In this document: in pieces, positions 19,701 to 28,963 of the stretch
Position numbering within the stretch: the stretch's first letter is position 1
How the letters are laid out: each line of letters opens with the position of its first letter
NCBI GenBank assembly: GCA_963765585.1
Contig: CAVXXB010000014.1
Span: 1-64,000 of the forward strand
Direction: 5' to 3'
Source of the DNA: CAVXXB01 sp963765585
GTDB taxonomy: Bacteria > Calditrichota > Calditrichia > JAJRVZ01
DNA length: 64,000 nucleotides
Position numbers and translations under genes: made by a program
Notes under the pieces: generated by a model
Seen by the model: only the letters and a program-made list of their open reading frames with translations
Database searches by the model: none
Told to the model about the DNA's origin: nothing

Positions 19701-20596
19701 ATTCATCTGTTCCCGATATTAAAGAAAAAGAAGATGCAGATCCGGAACAGGAATCAGGCCTGGATGACTTAGAAGAAATGCCGGCCACGACAGACGAAGT
19801 AGAAAGCAAAACGGAAGCTGATCCGGTAGAGGTTAAAAAGCCTGCAGTTAAAGAACCGGAATTGCCCATATCGCTTGATGAATATTTGAAAGCGGTTAAG
19901 TCTGATACGCAAGATAAACCAACACCACCGGAATTAAGTTCTTCAGGTGAAGATTTACGAATTGATCTGGATGTTGAGGAACGGAAGAGTCAAAAATTAA
20001 TCGCAGAAACGGATGAGAATATTGTAGTCGATTCTCCGGCTACCGATGATTCTGACATACAGGAAGTACCGGATTCGTTGGGTATTGCCGATGGTGAAAT
20101 GGATGAAACACAAATCAGCATCTTTTACCATACGGTAGCAGATGACCTGATAATAATTGATCAGCTTATTTCCGGATGGAGTAATGGCGATATTTCCCAG
20201 AAAGATCTGTCAAAAATAAAATTATCAATGCGAATAATGATTACGCATCCTCTTTTGAAACAACTGGGCCATATGAAACAACTATTTACCCAGGTACAAA
20301 AGGGTATAAATATGCTGGAAACAAATTTTGATCAATTTTCAGCTAGTGTAGCCTCGCAAAATGCGAAAGAAATGTTGAAATACATTGAAAAAGAAAATAT
20401 ATTAAAGAACAAAAATATTTTACTGGAACAAATTAACGAAATCGGTATAAAACAACATAAATTGCGGATGCAAATCGCAAATAAATCCCGTAACGGTTCA
20501 GTTAAACTGGATGCCATACGGGAAAAAATAGCAAAGAAAAATTTAATCAAAGATGTGTCTCTTCTGGACTCTGTTCAAAAAAATAACAGAGATTGA
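16771..20596 (+). CDS. Membrane partner-switching protein: RsbW-like ATPase, HAMP, SpoIIE/PP2C phosphatase, transposase-type HTH tail (one frameshift)
   Basis: Reconstructed product is about 1,274 residues. Residues 5-135 are an RsbW-type GHKL ATPase (EEACTNIIRHGY, DQGISFDP, GKKGGLGIFMM). A membrane segment at about 168-187 precedes a 140-residue extracytoplasmic sensor region, a second membrane segment at about 328-350, and HAMP. The SpoIIE/PP2C phosphatase follows at about 430-665 (VGGDLFDFVEV, VADVAGKGVPGS, LYTDGVTEAMN, NDDITYVAI). After it come two helix-turn-helix-like segments: VKEACEKMHVSPYMYRKYKK, and HPDYGAKRISSELN...NRIYNELKKAKLN. The frame stops at 19078 but resumes after one extra A near 19031. 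A Glu/Ser-rich linker and a helical C-terminus end the protein. It is likely the kinase/phosphatase acting on the STAS protein downstream. The DNA-binding role is inference. Confidence 0.75.
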
Positions 20597-20625
20597 TCCA
20601 GATAAATTATTTAAGGGAGGATTGA

Positions 20626-21375
20626 ATGGAGGGTATTCAGGTATCAGCGGAGGTAGCAGGAAGCCGAAATCATATATCGATTATTAAGGTTGGCGGTTAT
20701 ATTGATACTACCACGTCCTCAGAGTTGGAACGCGCACTTGACTCACTGCTAAAGCAAGGAAGATTTTTTATTATTGTAGACCTGGGAAATGTTGATTATA
20801 TTTCCAGTGCCGGTTGGGGTATCTTTATCAGTGAAATCAAATCAATTCGTGAAAACGGCGGTGATCTTAAACTGGTACGGATGGTGCCGGATGTTTATGA
20901 AATTTTTGAATTGCTCGAATTTCATCATATATTAGATGTATATGATTCTATTGATGAAGCGATTAATAAATTTGAAGTGTTGGAGTCGTCCGGACAACCG
21001 GTTGCCAAAGAAGTAGTATTTCCTCAGGCGGAACCGGAACCAGAAGCCGTTCAGCCGCAGGCACAAACTCAATTTCAGCCCCAGGCTCAGCCCATGGCGC
21101 AAACCGCAGAAGCGGTGGCTACTTCGCCGGAGCCGGCACAGGCCGCTGAAGATGTCACGGAAATAATGCCCGCTGAATTATCGTTAGCTGATAAGATTAA
21201 GTTAATCGTAAGAAAGAATCCCGAATACGGTGCATTTCAAATTAAAAAGGAACTTAATTCGGTCAATTACGGTTTTATGAAAGTCGGTTGGTTTGCTGTA
21301 AAGGGCGAATTAAAAAAACACGGATTAACAAGTAAGGCAAAAAGATATGCGTTTGCAACAAATGCGGCACGGTAG
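20626..21375 (+). CDS. STAS-domain anti-sigma-factor antagonist with HTH-like C-terminal tail
   Basis: 249 residues. Residues 10-112 form a STAS domain of the SpoIIAA/RsbV type (IIVDLGNVDYISSAGWGIF); the serine of ISSAGWG is the expected phosphorylation site. A Pro/Gln/Ala-rich linker of about 65 residues follows. The last 60 residues (KNPEYGAFQIKKELNS...VKGELKKHGLTSKAKR) resemble the HPDYGAKRISSELN...IYNELKKAKLNTQEKR segment of the preceding phosphatase. SD AAGGGAGG lies 6 bases before the ATG and the gene starts 29 bases after the phosphatase gene, so co-expression and direct partnership are likely. No sigma factor gene is nearby. Confidence 0.8.
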   Translation: MEGIQVSAEVAGSRNHISIIKVGGYIDTTTSSELERALDSLLKQGRFFIIVDLGNVDYISSAGWGIFISEIKSIRENGGDLKLVRMVPDVYEIFELLEFHHILDVYDSIDEAINKFEVLESSGQPVAKEVVFPQAEPEPEAVQPQAQTQFQPQAQPMAQTAEAVATSPEPAQAAEDVTEIMPAELSLADKIKLIVRKNPEYGAFQIKKELNSVNYGFMKVGWFAVKGELKKHGLTSKAKRYAFATNAAR

Positions 21376-21390
21376 CGGAGAACAAGTTTA

Positions 21391-21891
21391 ATGAATGCGA
21401 TATTAGAAATAGTGTTTTTGGTAGCAATTGTTGCGTCATTGTTCTCAAATTTCTATGGTGCCCCGGGCAATATTCTAATTTTCATTAGTTCATTTGTATA
21501 TGGTATTGCCACAAATTTTGCTCAATATTCATTCACTTTTGTGATCACGTTGATGCTCATTGTATTACTGGTCGAGTTTCTTGAGTATCTTGTGATGGTA
21601 TTGACCGCTAAAAAATATGGCGCCTCAAAATGGGGAATCACTGGCAGCATCGTCGGCGGAATTGCCGGTGCCATCAGTGGTGCATTTGTTACACCGGTTC
21701 TGGGAGCTATCATTGGATCGATTATTGGTGTATTTGTCGGAGCTACATTACTCGAGTTTTTTAAATCATACAATTTCAGAGAAGCATTGCTTTCAGGTGC
21801 AGGTGCATTCCTCGGAAAAATAGGTGGACTGTCGATAAAGATGTGCGGTGCAGTTACGATTATCATTATGATCGGCTATAAAATTCTATAG
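21391..21891 (+). CDS. DUF456 family membrane protein
   Basis: 166 residues, almost wholly hydrophobic with four to five membrane segments. A glycine-rich stretch (GSIVGGIAGAISGAFVTP, then GAIIGSIIGVFVGATLLEF) is typical of DUF456. It follows the STAS gene by 15 bases with SD-like GCGGAG before ATG and precedes a strong terminator, so it is the last gene of the signalling operon. Function is unknown for the family; the location suggests a membrane-linked role in the same pathway, which is inference. Confidence 0.75.
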   Translation: MNAILEIVFLVAIVASLFSNFYGAPGNILIFISSFVYGIATNFAQYSFTFVITLMLIVLLVEFLEYLVMVLTAKKYGASKWGITGSIVGGIAGAISGAFVTPVLGAIIGSIIGVFVGATLLEFFKSYNFREALLSGAGAFLGKIGGLSIKMCGAVTIIIMIGYKIL

Positions 21892-21915
21892 AATTAAAAT
21901 CATATATTTGTTTTG

Positions 21916-21951
21916 AATCCCAAATTATGTAATATGATTTGGGATTTTTTT
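21916..21951 (+). terminator. Rho-independent terminator after the DUF456 gene
   Basis: A perfect 10-base stem (AATCCCAAAT at 21916-21925 with ATTTGGGATT at 21937-21946) with an 11-base loop is followed by a T run. It closes the operon that starts with, or runs through, the phosphatase gene. Confidence 0.85.
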
Positions 21952-22009
21952 ATTAATTTTAGTTTAAACTTTGAAGATGGAAATTCACTATTCCGGTCTT
22001 TGCAGCCTT

Positions 22010-22074
22010 GTCATCTCGAAGAGATATTCCCGTTATTTAAACGCAACATTCCGGAATGATTTCTTCGAAATAAC
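22010..22074. repeat. Imperfect palindromic intergenic element
   Basis: The arms GTCATCTCGAAGAGATATTC (from 22010) and GGAATGATTTCTTCGAAATAAC (22053-22074) are imperfectly complementary around a 22-base loop. The GTCAT-C-TCGAAG core resembles the scattered palindromic elements common between genes in Bacteroidetes-like genomes. It lies between the terminator and the DUF4159 gene. No coding potential is seen in this 230-base gap. Confidence 0.5.
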
Positions 22075-22121
22075 ATCGCTCTGCTAAGGATACTTAAATG
22101 ACAAAATCGAATTGATGTAAT

Positions 22122-22784
22122 ATGAAATATATAATATTTTTAATTCTTTTTGTACTTAATTCAAGTTTGCTGTCCACTGATAGCGAAATCTCCCAGGTAT
22201 CCGTTGTGCGTATTAAATACGGTGGTGGTGGGGATTGGTATGGCAATAAAACTACCTTTATAAATCTGTTTAACCGCCTGAACTCAGAAATGCAGATAAC
22301 TGCCCCTTTTAAAGAATCACACGCCGAGATCATGGAAGATGAATTTTTTAAGCATCCCATTGCCTATATCGCAGGGCACGGGAATATAAGATTTTCCGAC
22401 GAAGAGGCTGCGCGCATGCGTCAGTATCTTACTTCCGGAGGGTTTCTTTTTGCGGATGATGATTATGGTATGGATGCGGCTTTTCGCCGTGAAATGAAAA
22501 AAGTGTTTCCGGAACTAAAATTTGTGGAACTTCCCTTCAGTCATCCCATATATCATATATATAATACATTCCCCAATGGGTTACCAAAAATTCATGAACA
22601 TGATGGAGGACCACCCAAAGGATTGGGATTAATATATGAAAACAGGCTTGTTGTTTTTTATTCTCTAAACACGGATATCAGTGATGGTTGTGAAAATTCG
22701 GAAATCCATAATGATCCCCCAGAAAAACATGAAGCTGCATTGCGAATGGGAATGAATATTTTACTCTATGCTTTGCTATATTGA
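22122..22784 (+). CDS. DUF4159 domain-containing exported protein
   Basis: 220 residues. The N-terminal hydrophobic stretch IIFLILFVLNSSLLS is a signal peptide. The body has the DUF4159 pattern: VSVVRIKYGGGGDWYGN, then PIAYIAGHGNIRFSDEEA, LTSGGFLFADDDYG, and PLSHPIYHIY-like FSHPIYHIYNTFP. The family resembles a glutamine-amidotransferase-like fold without known catalysis. In FCB genomes it is commonly found near DUF4175, MoxR and Bat-type genes; here DUF4175 follows. Function unknown. Confidence 0.75.
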   Translation: MKYIIFLILFVLNSSLLSTDSEISQVSVVRIKYGGGGDWYGNKTTFINLFNRLNSEMQITAPFKESHAEIMEDEFFKHPIAYIAGHGNIRFSDEEAARMRQYLTSGGFLFADDDYGMDAAFRREMKKVFPELKFVELPFSHPIYHIYNTFPNGLPKIHEHDGGPPKGLGLIYENRLVVFYSLNTDISDGCENSEIHNDPPEKHEAALRMGMNILLYALLY

Positions 22785-22818
22785 GAAAGTTCTGAAAAAT
22801 GTAAATTTCTTTCAAAAA

Positions 22819-22845
22819 GTCATCCTGAACTTGTTTCAGGGTGAC
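22819..22845. repeat. REP-like palindrome (TCATCCTGAAC...TTCAGGGTGA)
   Basis: GTCATCCTGAA (22819-22829) pairs with TTCAGGGTGAC (22835-22845) through a five-base loop. The TCATCCTGAACTTGTTTCAGG motif is a well-known dispersed palindromic element of many Bacteroidetes/FCB and other genomes. It sits in the 100-base gap between the DUF4159 and DUF4175 genes and may also act as an mRNA hairpin. Confidence 0.65.
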
Positions 22846-22887
22846 GAGTTCGTAAGTCTTAAATAAATTTATCTGAAGTATCACTAA

Positions 22888-25800
22888 ATGAATAATTTGT
22901 CCTTACTAAATAAAAAGATCCTATCCTATCTGCAGAAAAAACTGCTGTATCAGGCTGTTTCCGGAATTGTAAATATTTCTATTTTACTGGTTATCGTCTG
23001 GTTGAGCACTTTTATTGCCGATCATATTTTTTATTTTTCTGTCCCTGTTCGATGGTTTGTTCTGATCGTGAATGTTATACTTACGATTTATCTGATTTAT
23101 CATTTTCTTGCCAGAGAGGTACTTGATAGCTGGAAAATGAAAAAATCAGGTGATTACACGCAATTAACAAAAGAGATTGGCACAGGAATCCCGAATCTCA
23201 GTGATAGAATAACCAATATTTATCAGCTTAGCCGGGATGTCGAAGGAGGGTCAGACTCACTAAAACAACTGGCCATTGACCGGTTCATCAAAATAATTAA
23301 AGATGTTGATTTTACATCGATCCTGAATATAAAAAACCACCTTATCTCCTATCCTGTAATTGTTATGGTTATTGCAGGCAGCATTATTTTACTTCTCATG
23401 ACCAGTGATGCACTATCTGTATCCGCACGACGCATTCTTAACCCGGCGGGTAACTACGAAATTATACCGGAATATTCCTTTACGGTTTCGCCGGGAGATA
23501 CCAGTATTCTCAATGGTAGTCCGCTTGATCTCTCTGTGAAGTATCAGGGTCCGCGGGCGGAAAAAATTCTTATGGAATATCGCTCTTCCGGAAGCGAAAT
23601 ATTAAAACATACCGAGCTGACTAATGTTTTTGGTATATTTACGGGACAAATAGCAAATATACGAAAACCGCTTGAATATCAACTACGTGCAGTGCCTGAA
23701 GGACGGCCCGTCTGGCAGGATAAAATGATTAGTCCCGTTTATACTGTGGATGTAAAAACGCCACCGGCAATCACTGAGTTACAAGTACGGGTGACTCCTC
23801 CGGCATATACACAATTACCAGTTCAGATTTTTGATAAAAATTTAGGAAATGTTATTGCCTATGCCGGATCGAGGATTAAAATAACAGCCAGATCCACAAA
23901 AGAGTTAAATGCAGCAGCCCTGATTTTTTCAGATGGTCAGAAAACTGATTTACGTATCCAGGAATCAAAATTAAGTGGTGACTTTCCGCTTAAGAATTCA
24001 GGTACCTATTATTTTGAAATAAGTGATAAAGAAAATTTGAAAAATATAGATCCCATTGTATACCAGATCACTGTGCTGGAGGATCGCCATCCTTTGGTTG
24101 AGCTGATAGATCCCGGTGATGATATCGAAATTCCTCCGGATGCCGCAGTAAATTTATTAATTGATGCCAACGATGATTTTGGATTTACAAAGCTGGGCAT
24201 AAAATACCAGATGATTAGTTCGATCGAGGCACTGGGAGATAGCTCATGGAAGGCAATAAACGTACCCATATTGGAAAAAAGTGTTAAATATTTTCAACAG
24301 GGTTATCTATGGAACTTTCAAATGTTGAATGTCGGGTATGGAGATGCTTTAAAATATTATATCACTGTGTGGGATAATGATCGCATTAGTGGTCCAAAAC
24401 AATCCCGGACCCGCACATATCAGATACGGTTTCCCACTTTGGATCAAATTTTCAGTGAATTTGATAACCGGCAAAATGAGAATATCGACAAGACCAATGA
24501 AATTGTGCAGGATAGCGAAGAACTTAAAAAGGAAATTGAAAAAATCCAGCGTGAATTAAAACGTGAGAAGAATATAGACTGGGATCGGAAAAAGGAACTG
24601 GAATCGGTCATTGAAAAGCAGAAACAGGTAGAGAAGAAACTGTCTGAAATAGAAAAATCGCTGGAAGATGCGCTGAAGAAAATGGAAAAAAGTCAACTGC
24701 TTAGCCCCGATGTTCTGAAAAAGTATCAACAGCTACAGGAACTATTTAAAGATTTGATGACACCGGAATTAACAAAAGCACTGGAAGAACTGCGCAAGTC
24801 ATTGGAAAATCTTGATAAAAAAGAGGTGGACAAATCCCTGGCAGATTTTCAAATAAACCAGGAAGAATTTCAAAAAAATGTCGAACGCACACTGGAATTA
24901 TTTAAGAAAGTCAAAATTGAGCAGGAACTTGATCGTCTGGCCCAATTATCCAAACAGATGTTGGAGCGCCAGAAGGAAATGAGTACTGCATTAAATGATA
25001 AAAACTTGGATAATAAGAATTTGAGTAAAGACCTGCAACGCCAAACCGATCAACAAAAAAGTTCGCTTGAACAGATACAAAACAGCCTGAAGAACCTTGA
25101 AATGGAGCCAATGATTTGGGAATACCCTGAAACAGAGCAACTCCTGCAAGAATCAGCAGAAGAAATCAACAGTAAAAATATTCAGGGACAGCTTAATAAA
25201 CTGCAAAGCCAGATGAATCAGAATAATCAGCAAATGGCAGCCCAAAGTTCGGGGCAATTGGAACAGGATCTGGAGAGTCTCAGCAATAAACTGGATCAGG
25301 CAAAAAAAATACTCACTTCACAGGCACAGAATAAAATTAGTTCACTAATGCAGCGTGCAACCGATAATCTGCTATCACTATCCAAGGCAGAAGAAGATAT
25401 TATACGTGGCACCAAGTCCGCATCAGGAATCAGTGATCAGATGCGCGATATGGCCGCACAGCAACAAGCGATTGCCGATAATACATCCCGCGTTATTCAG
25501 GATATTGTGGAATTATCAAATCAGACATTTGCCCTTCCCTCTGAATTGAGCATGGCGCTGGGAAAAGCGAACTACAATATGCGAAAAAGTATCGCCGAAC
25601 TGGAAGAACGAAATCAGCGAGGTGCCGGTGATGCCCAGGTCGAAGCCATGGCTGGTTTAAATGAGGCTGTTATGGGAATGCAGCAGGCCATGAATGATAT
25701 GAAGTCGTCCGGTTCTCCTTTTGGTATGGAAAAATTTATGGAGCAATTAAAACAACTGGCGCAAAGACAAGGCCAGGTTAACCAGCAATCAATGCAACTG

Positions 25801-26283
25801 ATGCCGGGAGACAATGGTCCGCCTGGCGGAATATCTCCAGGGGAGCAGCAACGATTACGTCGTTTGTCGGCGGAACAAAGAGCAATTCAGGAATCACTTG
25901 ATCAGATGCATGATGAGAATGGGGATGAACAGGCTCTGGGAAGTTTGAACAAGATAAGCGAAGACATGGAAGAAGTCCTGAAAGATCTGGAAGCATTAAA
26001 GATAGACCGGCGAACCATTGACCGGCAACAGAAAATCCTGACAAGAATGCTTGATGCACAAAAATCAGTGCGTGAACGGGAATACAGCAAAGAGCGCAAA
26101 TCCGAAATTGGCAAAGAATATGCCCGTAAATCGCCTGATGACGAGATGGATACAGTAGATAAGCGTTCTAAAAAATTACAGCTGGATTTAATGCGTGCCT
26201 TGCAAGAAGGATATAATCCCGATTATGAGAAGTTGATTGAGGCATACTTTAAAACTTTAAATCAGGAATACTTGAAAGACTGA
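22888..26283 (+). CDS. DUF4175 family large membrane-anchored coiled-coil protein
   Basis: 1,131 residues. Three hydrophobic segments lie near residues 18-40, 48-72 and 148-170. A beta-rich region (about 190-530) contains two Ig-like stretches (VKTPPAITELQVRVTPPAY, then YQITVLEDRHPLVELIDPGDD). The remainder is a long Lys/Glu/Gln-rich coiled coil (about 540-1080) with Met/Gln-rich patches, ending in EGYNPDYEKLIEAYFKTLN. This order matches DUF4175, a family of unknown function often encoded next to DUF4159. It probably spans the inner membrane with most of its mass in the periplasm; that is inferred from topology only. Confidence 0.75.
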   Translation: MNNLSLLNKKILSYLQKKLLYQAVSGIVNISILLVIVWLSTFIADHIFYFSVPVRWFVLIVNVILTIYLIYHFLAREVLDSWKMKKSGDYTQLTKEIGTGIPNLSDRITNIYQLSRDVEGGSDSLKQLAIDRFIKIIKDVDFTSILNIKNHLISYPVIVMVIAGSIILLLMTSDALSVSARRILNPAGNYEIIPEYSFTVSPGDTSILNGSPLDLSVKYQGPRAEKILMEYRSSGSEILKHTELTNVFGIFTGQIANIRKPLEYQLRAVPEGRPVWQDKMISPVYTVDVKTPPAITELQVRVTPPAYTQLPVQIFDKNLGNVIAYAGSRIKITARSTKELNAAALIFSDGQKTDLRIQESKLSGDFPLKNSGTYYFEISDKENLKNIDPIVYQITVLEDRHPLVELIDPGDDIEIPPDAAVNLLIDANDDFGFTKLGIKYQMISSIEALGDSSWKAINVPILEKSVKYFQQGYLWNFQMLNVGYGDALKYYITVWDNDRISGPKQSRTRTYQIRFPTLDQIFSEFDNRQNENIDKTNEIVQDSEELKKEIEKIQRELKREKNIDWDRKKELESVIEKQKQVEKKLSEIEKSLEDALKKMEKSQLLSPDVLKKYQQLQELFKDLMTPELTKALEELRKSLENLDKKEVDKSLADFQINQEEFQKNVERTLELFKKVKIEQELDRLAQLSKQMLERQKEMSTALNDKNLDNKNLSKDLQRQTDQQKSSLEQIQNSLKNLEMEPMIWEYPETEQLLQESAEEINSKNIQGQLNKLQSQMNQNNQQMAAQSSGQLEQDLESLSNKLDQAKKILTSQAQNKISSLMQRATDNLLSLSKAEEDIIRGTKSASGISDQMRDMAAQQQAIADNTSRVIQDIVELSNQTFALPSELSMALGKANYNMRKSIAELEERNQRGAGDAQVEAMAGLNEAVMGMQQAMNDMKSSGSPFGMEKFMEQLKQLAQRQGQVNQQSMQLMPGDNGPPGGISPGEQQRLRRLSAEQRAIQESLDQMHDENGDEQALGSLNKISEDMEEVLKDLEALKIDRRTIDRQQKILTRMLDAQKSVREREYSKERKSEIGKEYARKSPDDEMDTVDKRSKKLQLDLMRALQEGYNPDYEKLIEAYFKTLNQEYLKD

Positions 26284-26343
26284 TCCCGCCTGACTTAAAT
26301 TAGAACATACATAGATATTAAAACCCACAAAAAAGATATTTCA

Positions 26344-28963
26344 GTGCATACTAATTACTCATTTTTAAGTAGAGCTATTCTGTGTTTTTTTATTCCGCTG
26401 TCCATTCAGGCTCAAATCATACTTGAAAAAGAACATACTCCACTTATTGAAAATTTTGCTGTTCACGAAAACTCCGCCCGTCCGGGAACCCCAAAAGTAG
26501 GTCTGGTCTTGTCCGGTGGCGGTGCCCGGGGCCTCGCTCATGTGGGCGTACTAAAAGCACTTGAAAAACATAATATTCCGGTAAATTTGATTGTTGGAAC
26601 GAGTATGGGGAGTCTGGTTGGCGGGTTTTATGCAGCTGGCTATGACGCAGGGGAACTGGAAGAGATTGTAAAGTCGATAGATTGGTATAATATTTTTCGG
26701 GATGACACAGATCGGGAAAATCTCTTTCTGGGTCAAAAACTGCAAAAGGACAGATTCCTGGTAAATGTACGTTTTCGCAACTGGAAGGCGGAATTGCCTA
26801 CGAGTTTTACCTCGGGGCAAAAAGCATTATCCATAATCTCCGAGAAGTTGTATGGTGCCAATTATCAAATGATTTATGATTTTGATTCTCTGCATGTAAG
26901 ATTCCGGGCAGTTGCCACTGACCTGATATCAGGAAAACGTATTGTTATTGGTAAAGGTGACCTGGCGGAAGCGATCAATGCCAGCGCGACGGTTCCCCTA
27001 CTATTTTCCCCGGTAGTGTGGGGAGATATGTTACTGGTGGATGGCGGGTTGTTATCCAATCTATCTGTGGATGTGGCGAAATCCCTTGGTATGGATATGA
27101 TTATTGTGGTTGATATCACATCGTCCCTGCGCAGTAAAGATGAACTAAATGCACCATGGGAAGTTGCCGATCAGGTAACAACTATTATGATGCAAACCCA
27201 ATATGGAAATCAGGTACAAATGGCCGATATTGTCATTAAACCCGATCTGGAAGATATAGGAAGTACTGATTTTAGCAAAATTGATGAAATGATTTCTGCC
27301 GGTGAATTGGCTGTGGATACTATGGCATCACAAATCGAAGCGGTTTTTAGAAAAAACCGGCCTCTTATCGATGCCAGAACATTCTACTATACAGATTTTG
27401 AGCTGCTCACGTCTGATCTCTCGGTCCCCGAAAATCTGAATGCCGGAAAAACCAATTACATCACTATGGATCAGATTAACGAAGATGTAGATTTGTTACT
27501 GGCGACGGGAAATTTTAAGAAATTAACAGTATCATACTCTGATTCTGTCCTTACTTACACTGCCGATGAATACATTACAATACAAGAAATAGTTTTTCAG
27601 GGAAACACATTGTTTCCCGACAGTGTCCTGCTTAAGCATATTATTGAAGACACTGCTGACGTCATCACCTATAATCGGGCACGCCAGGGTCTGCAAAATC
27701 TGACGGAATTGTATTATAGTCAGGGATTTGTCCTGATGAAATATAAGTCCGTTGAATTGAACGATAATAAATTACTTGTTCAGATTGATGAAGGCTGTCT
27801 GGATAGAATTGCTATTGAAGGAAACCTAAATAGTTCAGAATTGATTATTCTAAGGGATTTTCCATTAACTGAAGGTGCGGCATATAATTCAAACCTTATC
27901 ATCAAGGGCATTGAGAATATTTATAATACACAATTGTTTGATAAGGTGAGTATAAATATAAAGCGTGAGAATGGAGACAGGGTTCTTATTATAAAAGTGC
28001 GGGAAAAAATGTATACTGTACTGCGGTTGGGAGGAAAAGTCGGTACGGAGCGGGGCATTCAGGGGTATTATGAGATTGGCAATGATAATTTGTTTGGTAC
28101 CGGAAGTAAACTGTCACTTTCCGGCAGGTATGGTGAGGTAGATCGCCGGGCAAGTTTGAATTATCGGACAGATCGAATATTCGAAACATATTTAACATTT
28201 GATATGCGTGGATATTATGATTATAAAATTAATCCGTATTATCAAAATTTACAAGAGGTGGGTGAGTACCAGGAAGACCGTTTTGGATTTAAAGTATTGC
28301 TTGGCCAACAATTGAGTAAACTGGGACAAATGTCGATCGAGCTAAGGATAGAGAATGCAAAAGCCCGAAAATATTCTGGAGAATTCGGCGCTCCGCAAAA
28401 CAGCGAGCTTAGAACACTCACCATCCGGTCAATTACCGATAAACGTGATCGAATCGCTTTTACGACTCGCGGAATATATAATGTGTGGTATTGGGAAGCA
28501 GGTAATCAGAAAATTCTGGAGGGTCAGGAAAAATTTACCAAGGCTTTTGTAAATCTGGAAGGGTATTACACATATTCGAACAGACATACATTTCATATCA
28601 AAGGTGTGATAGGTGTGGGAGACAAAACCCTCCCCTTCACAGAGTATTTTCGTATTGGCGGGCCGAACAGACTTTATTGGATTTCACCAGTATGAATTAA
28701 TCGGCCGGCAGGTTGTTTTTGGCAACCTGGAGTACCGGATTAAATCTCCGGTAAATATATTTACCGATACTTATCTAGGCGTAAAATATGATATCGGCGG
28801 GATCTGGGAAACACCGGATCTGGTGCTGACATCAGAAGATTTTTTCTCGGCCTGGGGTTTATGGCTGGGAATTGATACCGTTTTGGGACCGTTGCAGTTT
28901 AGTTATGGAAAATCTTCGTTAAAGAGCGGGATCTTTTATTTTTCATTGGGCTATGATTTTTAA
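26344..28963 (+). CDS. Patatin-like phospholipase with POTRA and BamA/TamA-type beta-barrel (one frameshift)
   Basis: Reconstructed product is about 872 residues with a GTG start and signal peptide (FFIPLSIQAQ). The patatin domain occupies about 50-320. It has the oxyanion loop SGGGARGLAHVG, nucleophile Ser87 in GTSMG and Asp233 in LVDGG, forming the Ser-Asp dyad. POTRA-like repeats follow (about 415-560) and then a C-terminal Omp85-type barrel, resembling the secreted phospholipase PlpD. The first frame stops at 28693-28695, but the next frame carries GFHQYELIGRQVVFGNLEYR to the end. One extra base near 28673 restores the family motif GGPNRF-x-GF. The two convergent coding regions overlap tail to tail with mutY by 21 bases. 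Confidence 0.85.

Noticed and set aside
19438..19869. 143-residue Ser-rich open frame on the minus strand
   Set aside because: It is the antisense of the Glu/Ser-rich linker of the phosphatase gene; biased codons keep the opposite strand open. No SD or family resemblance.
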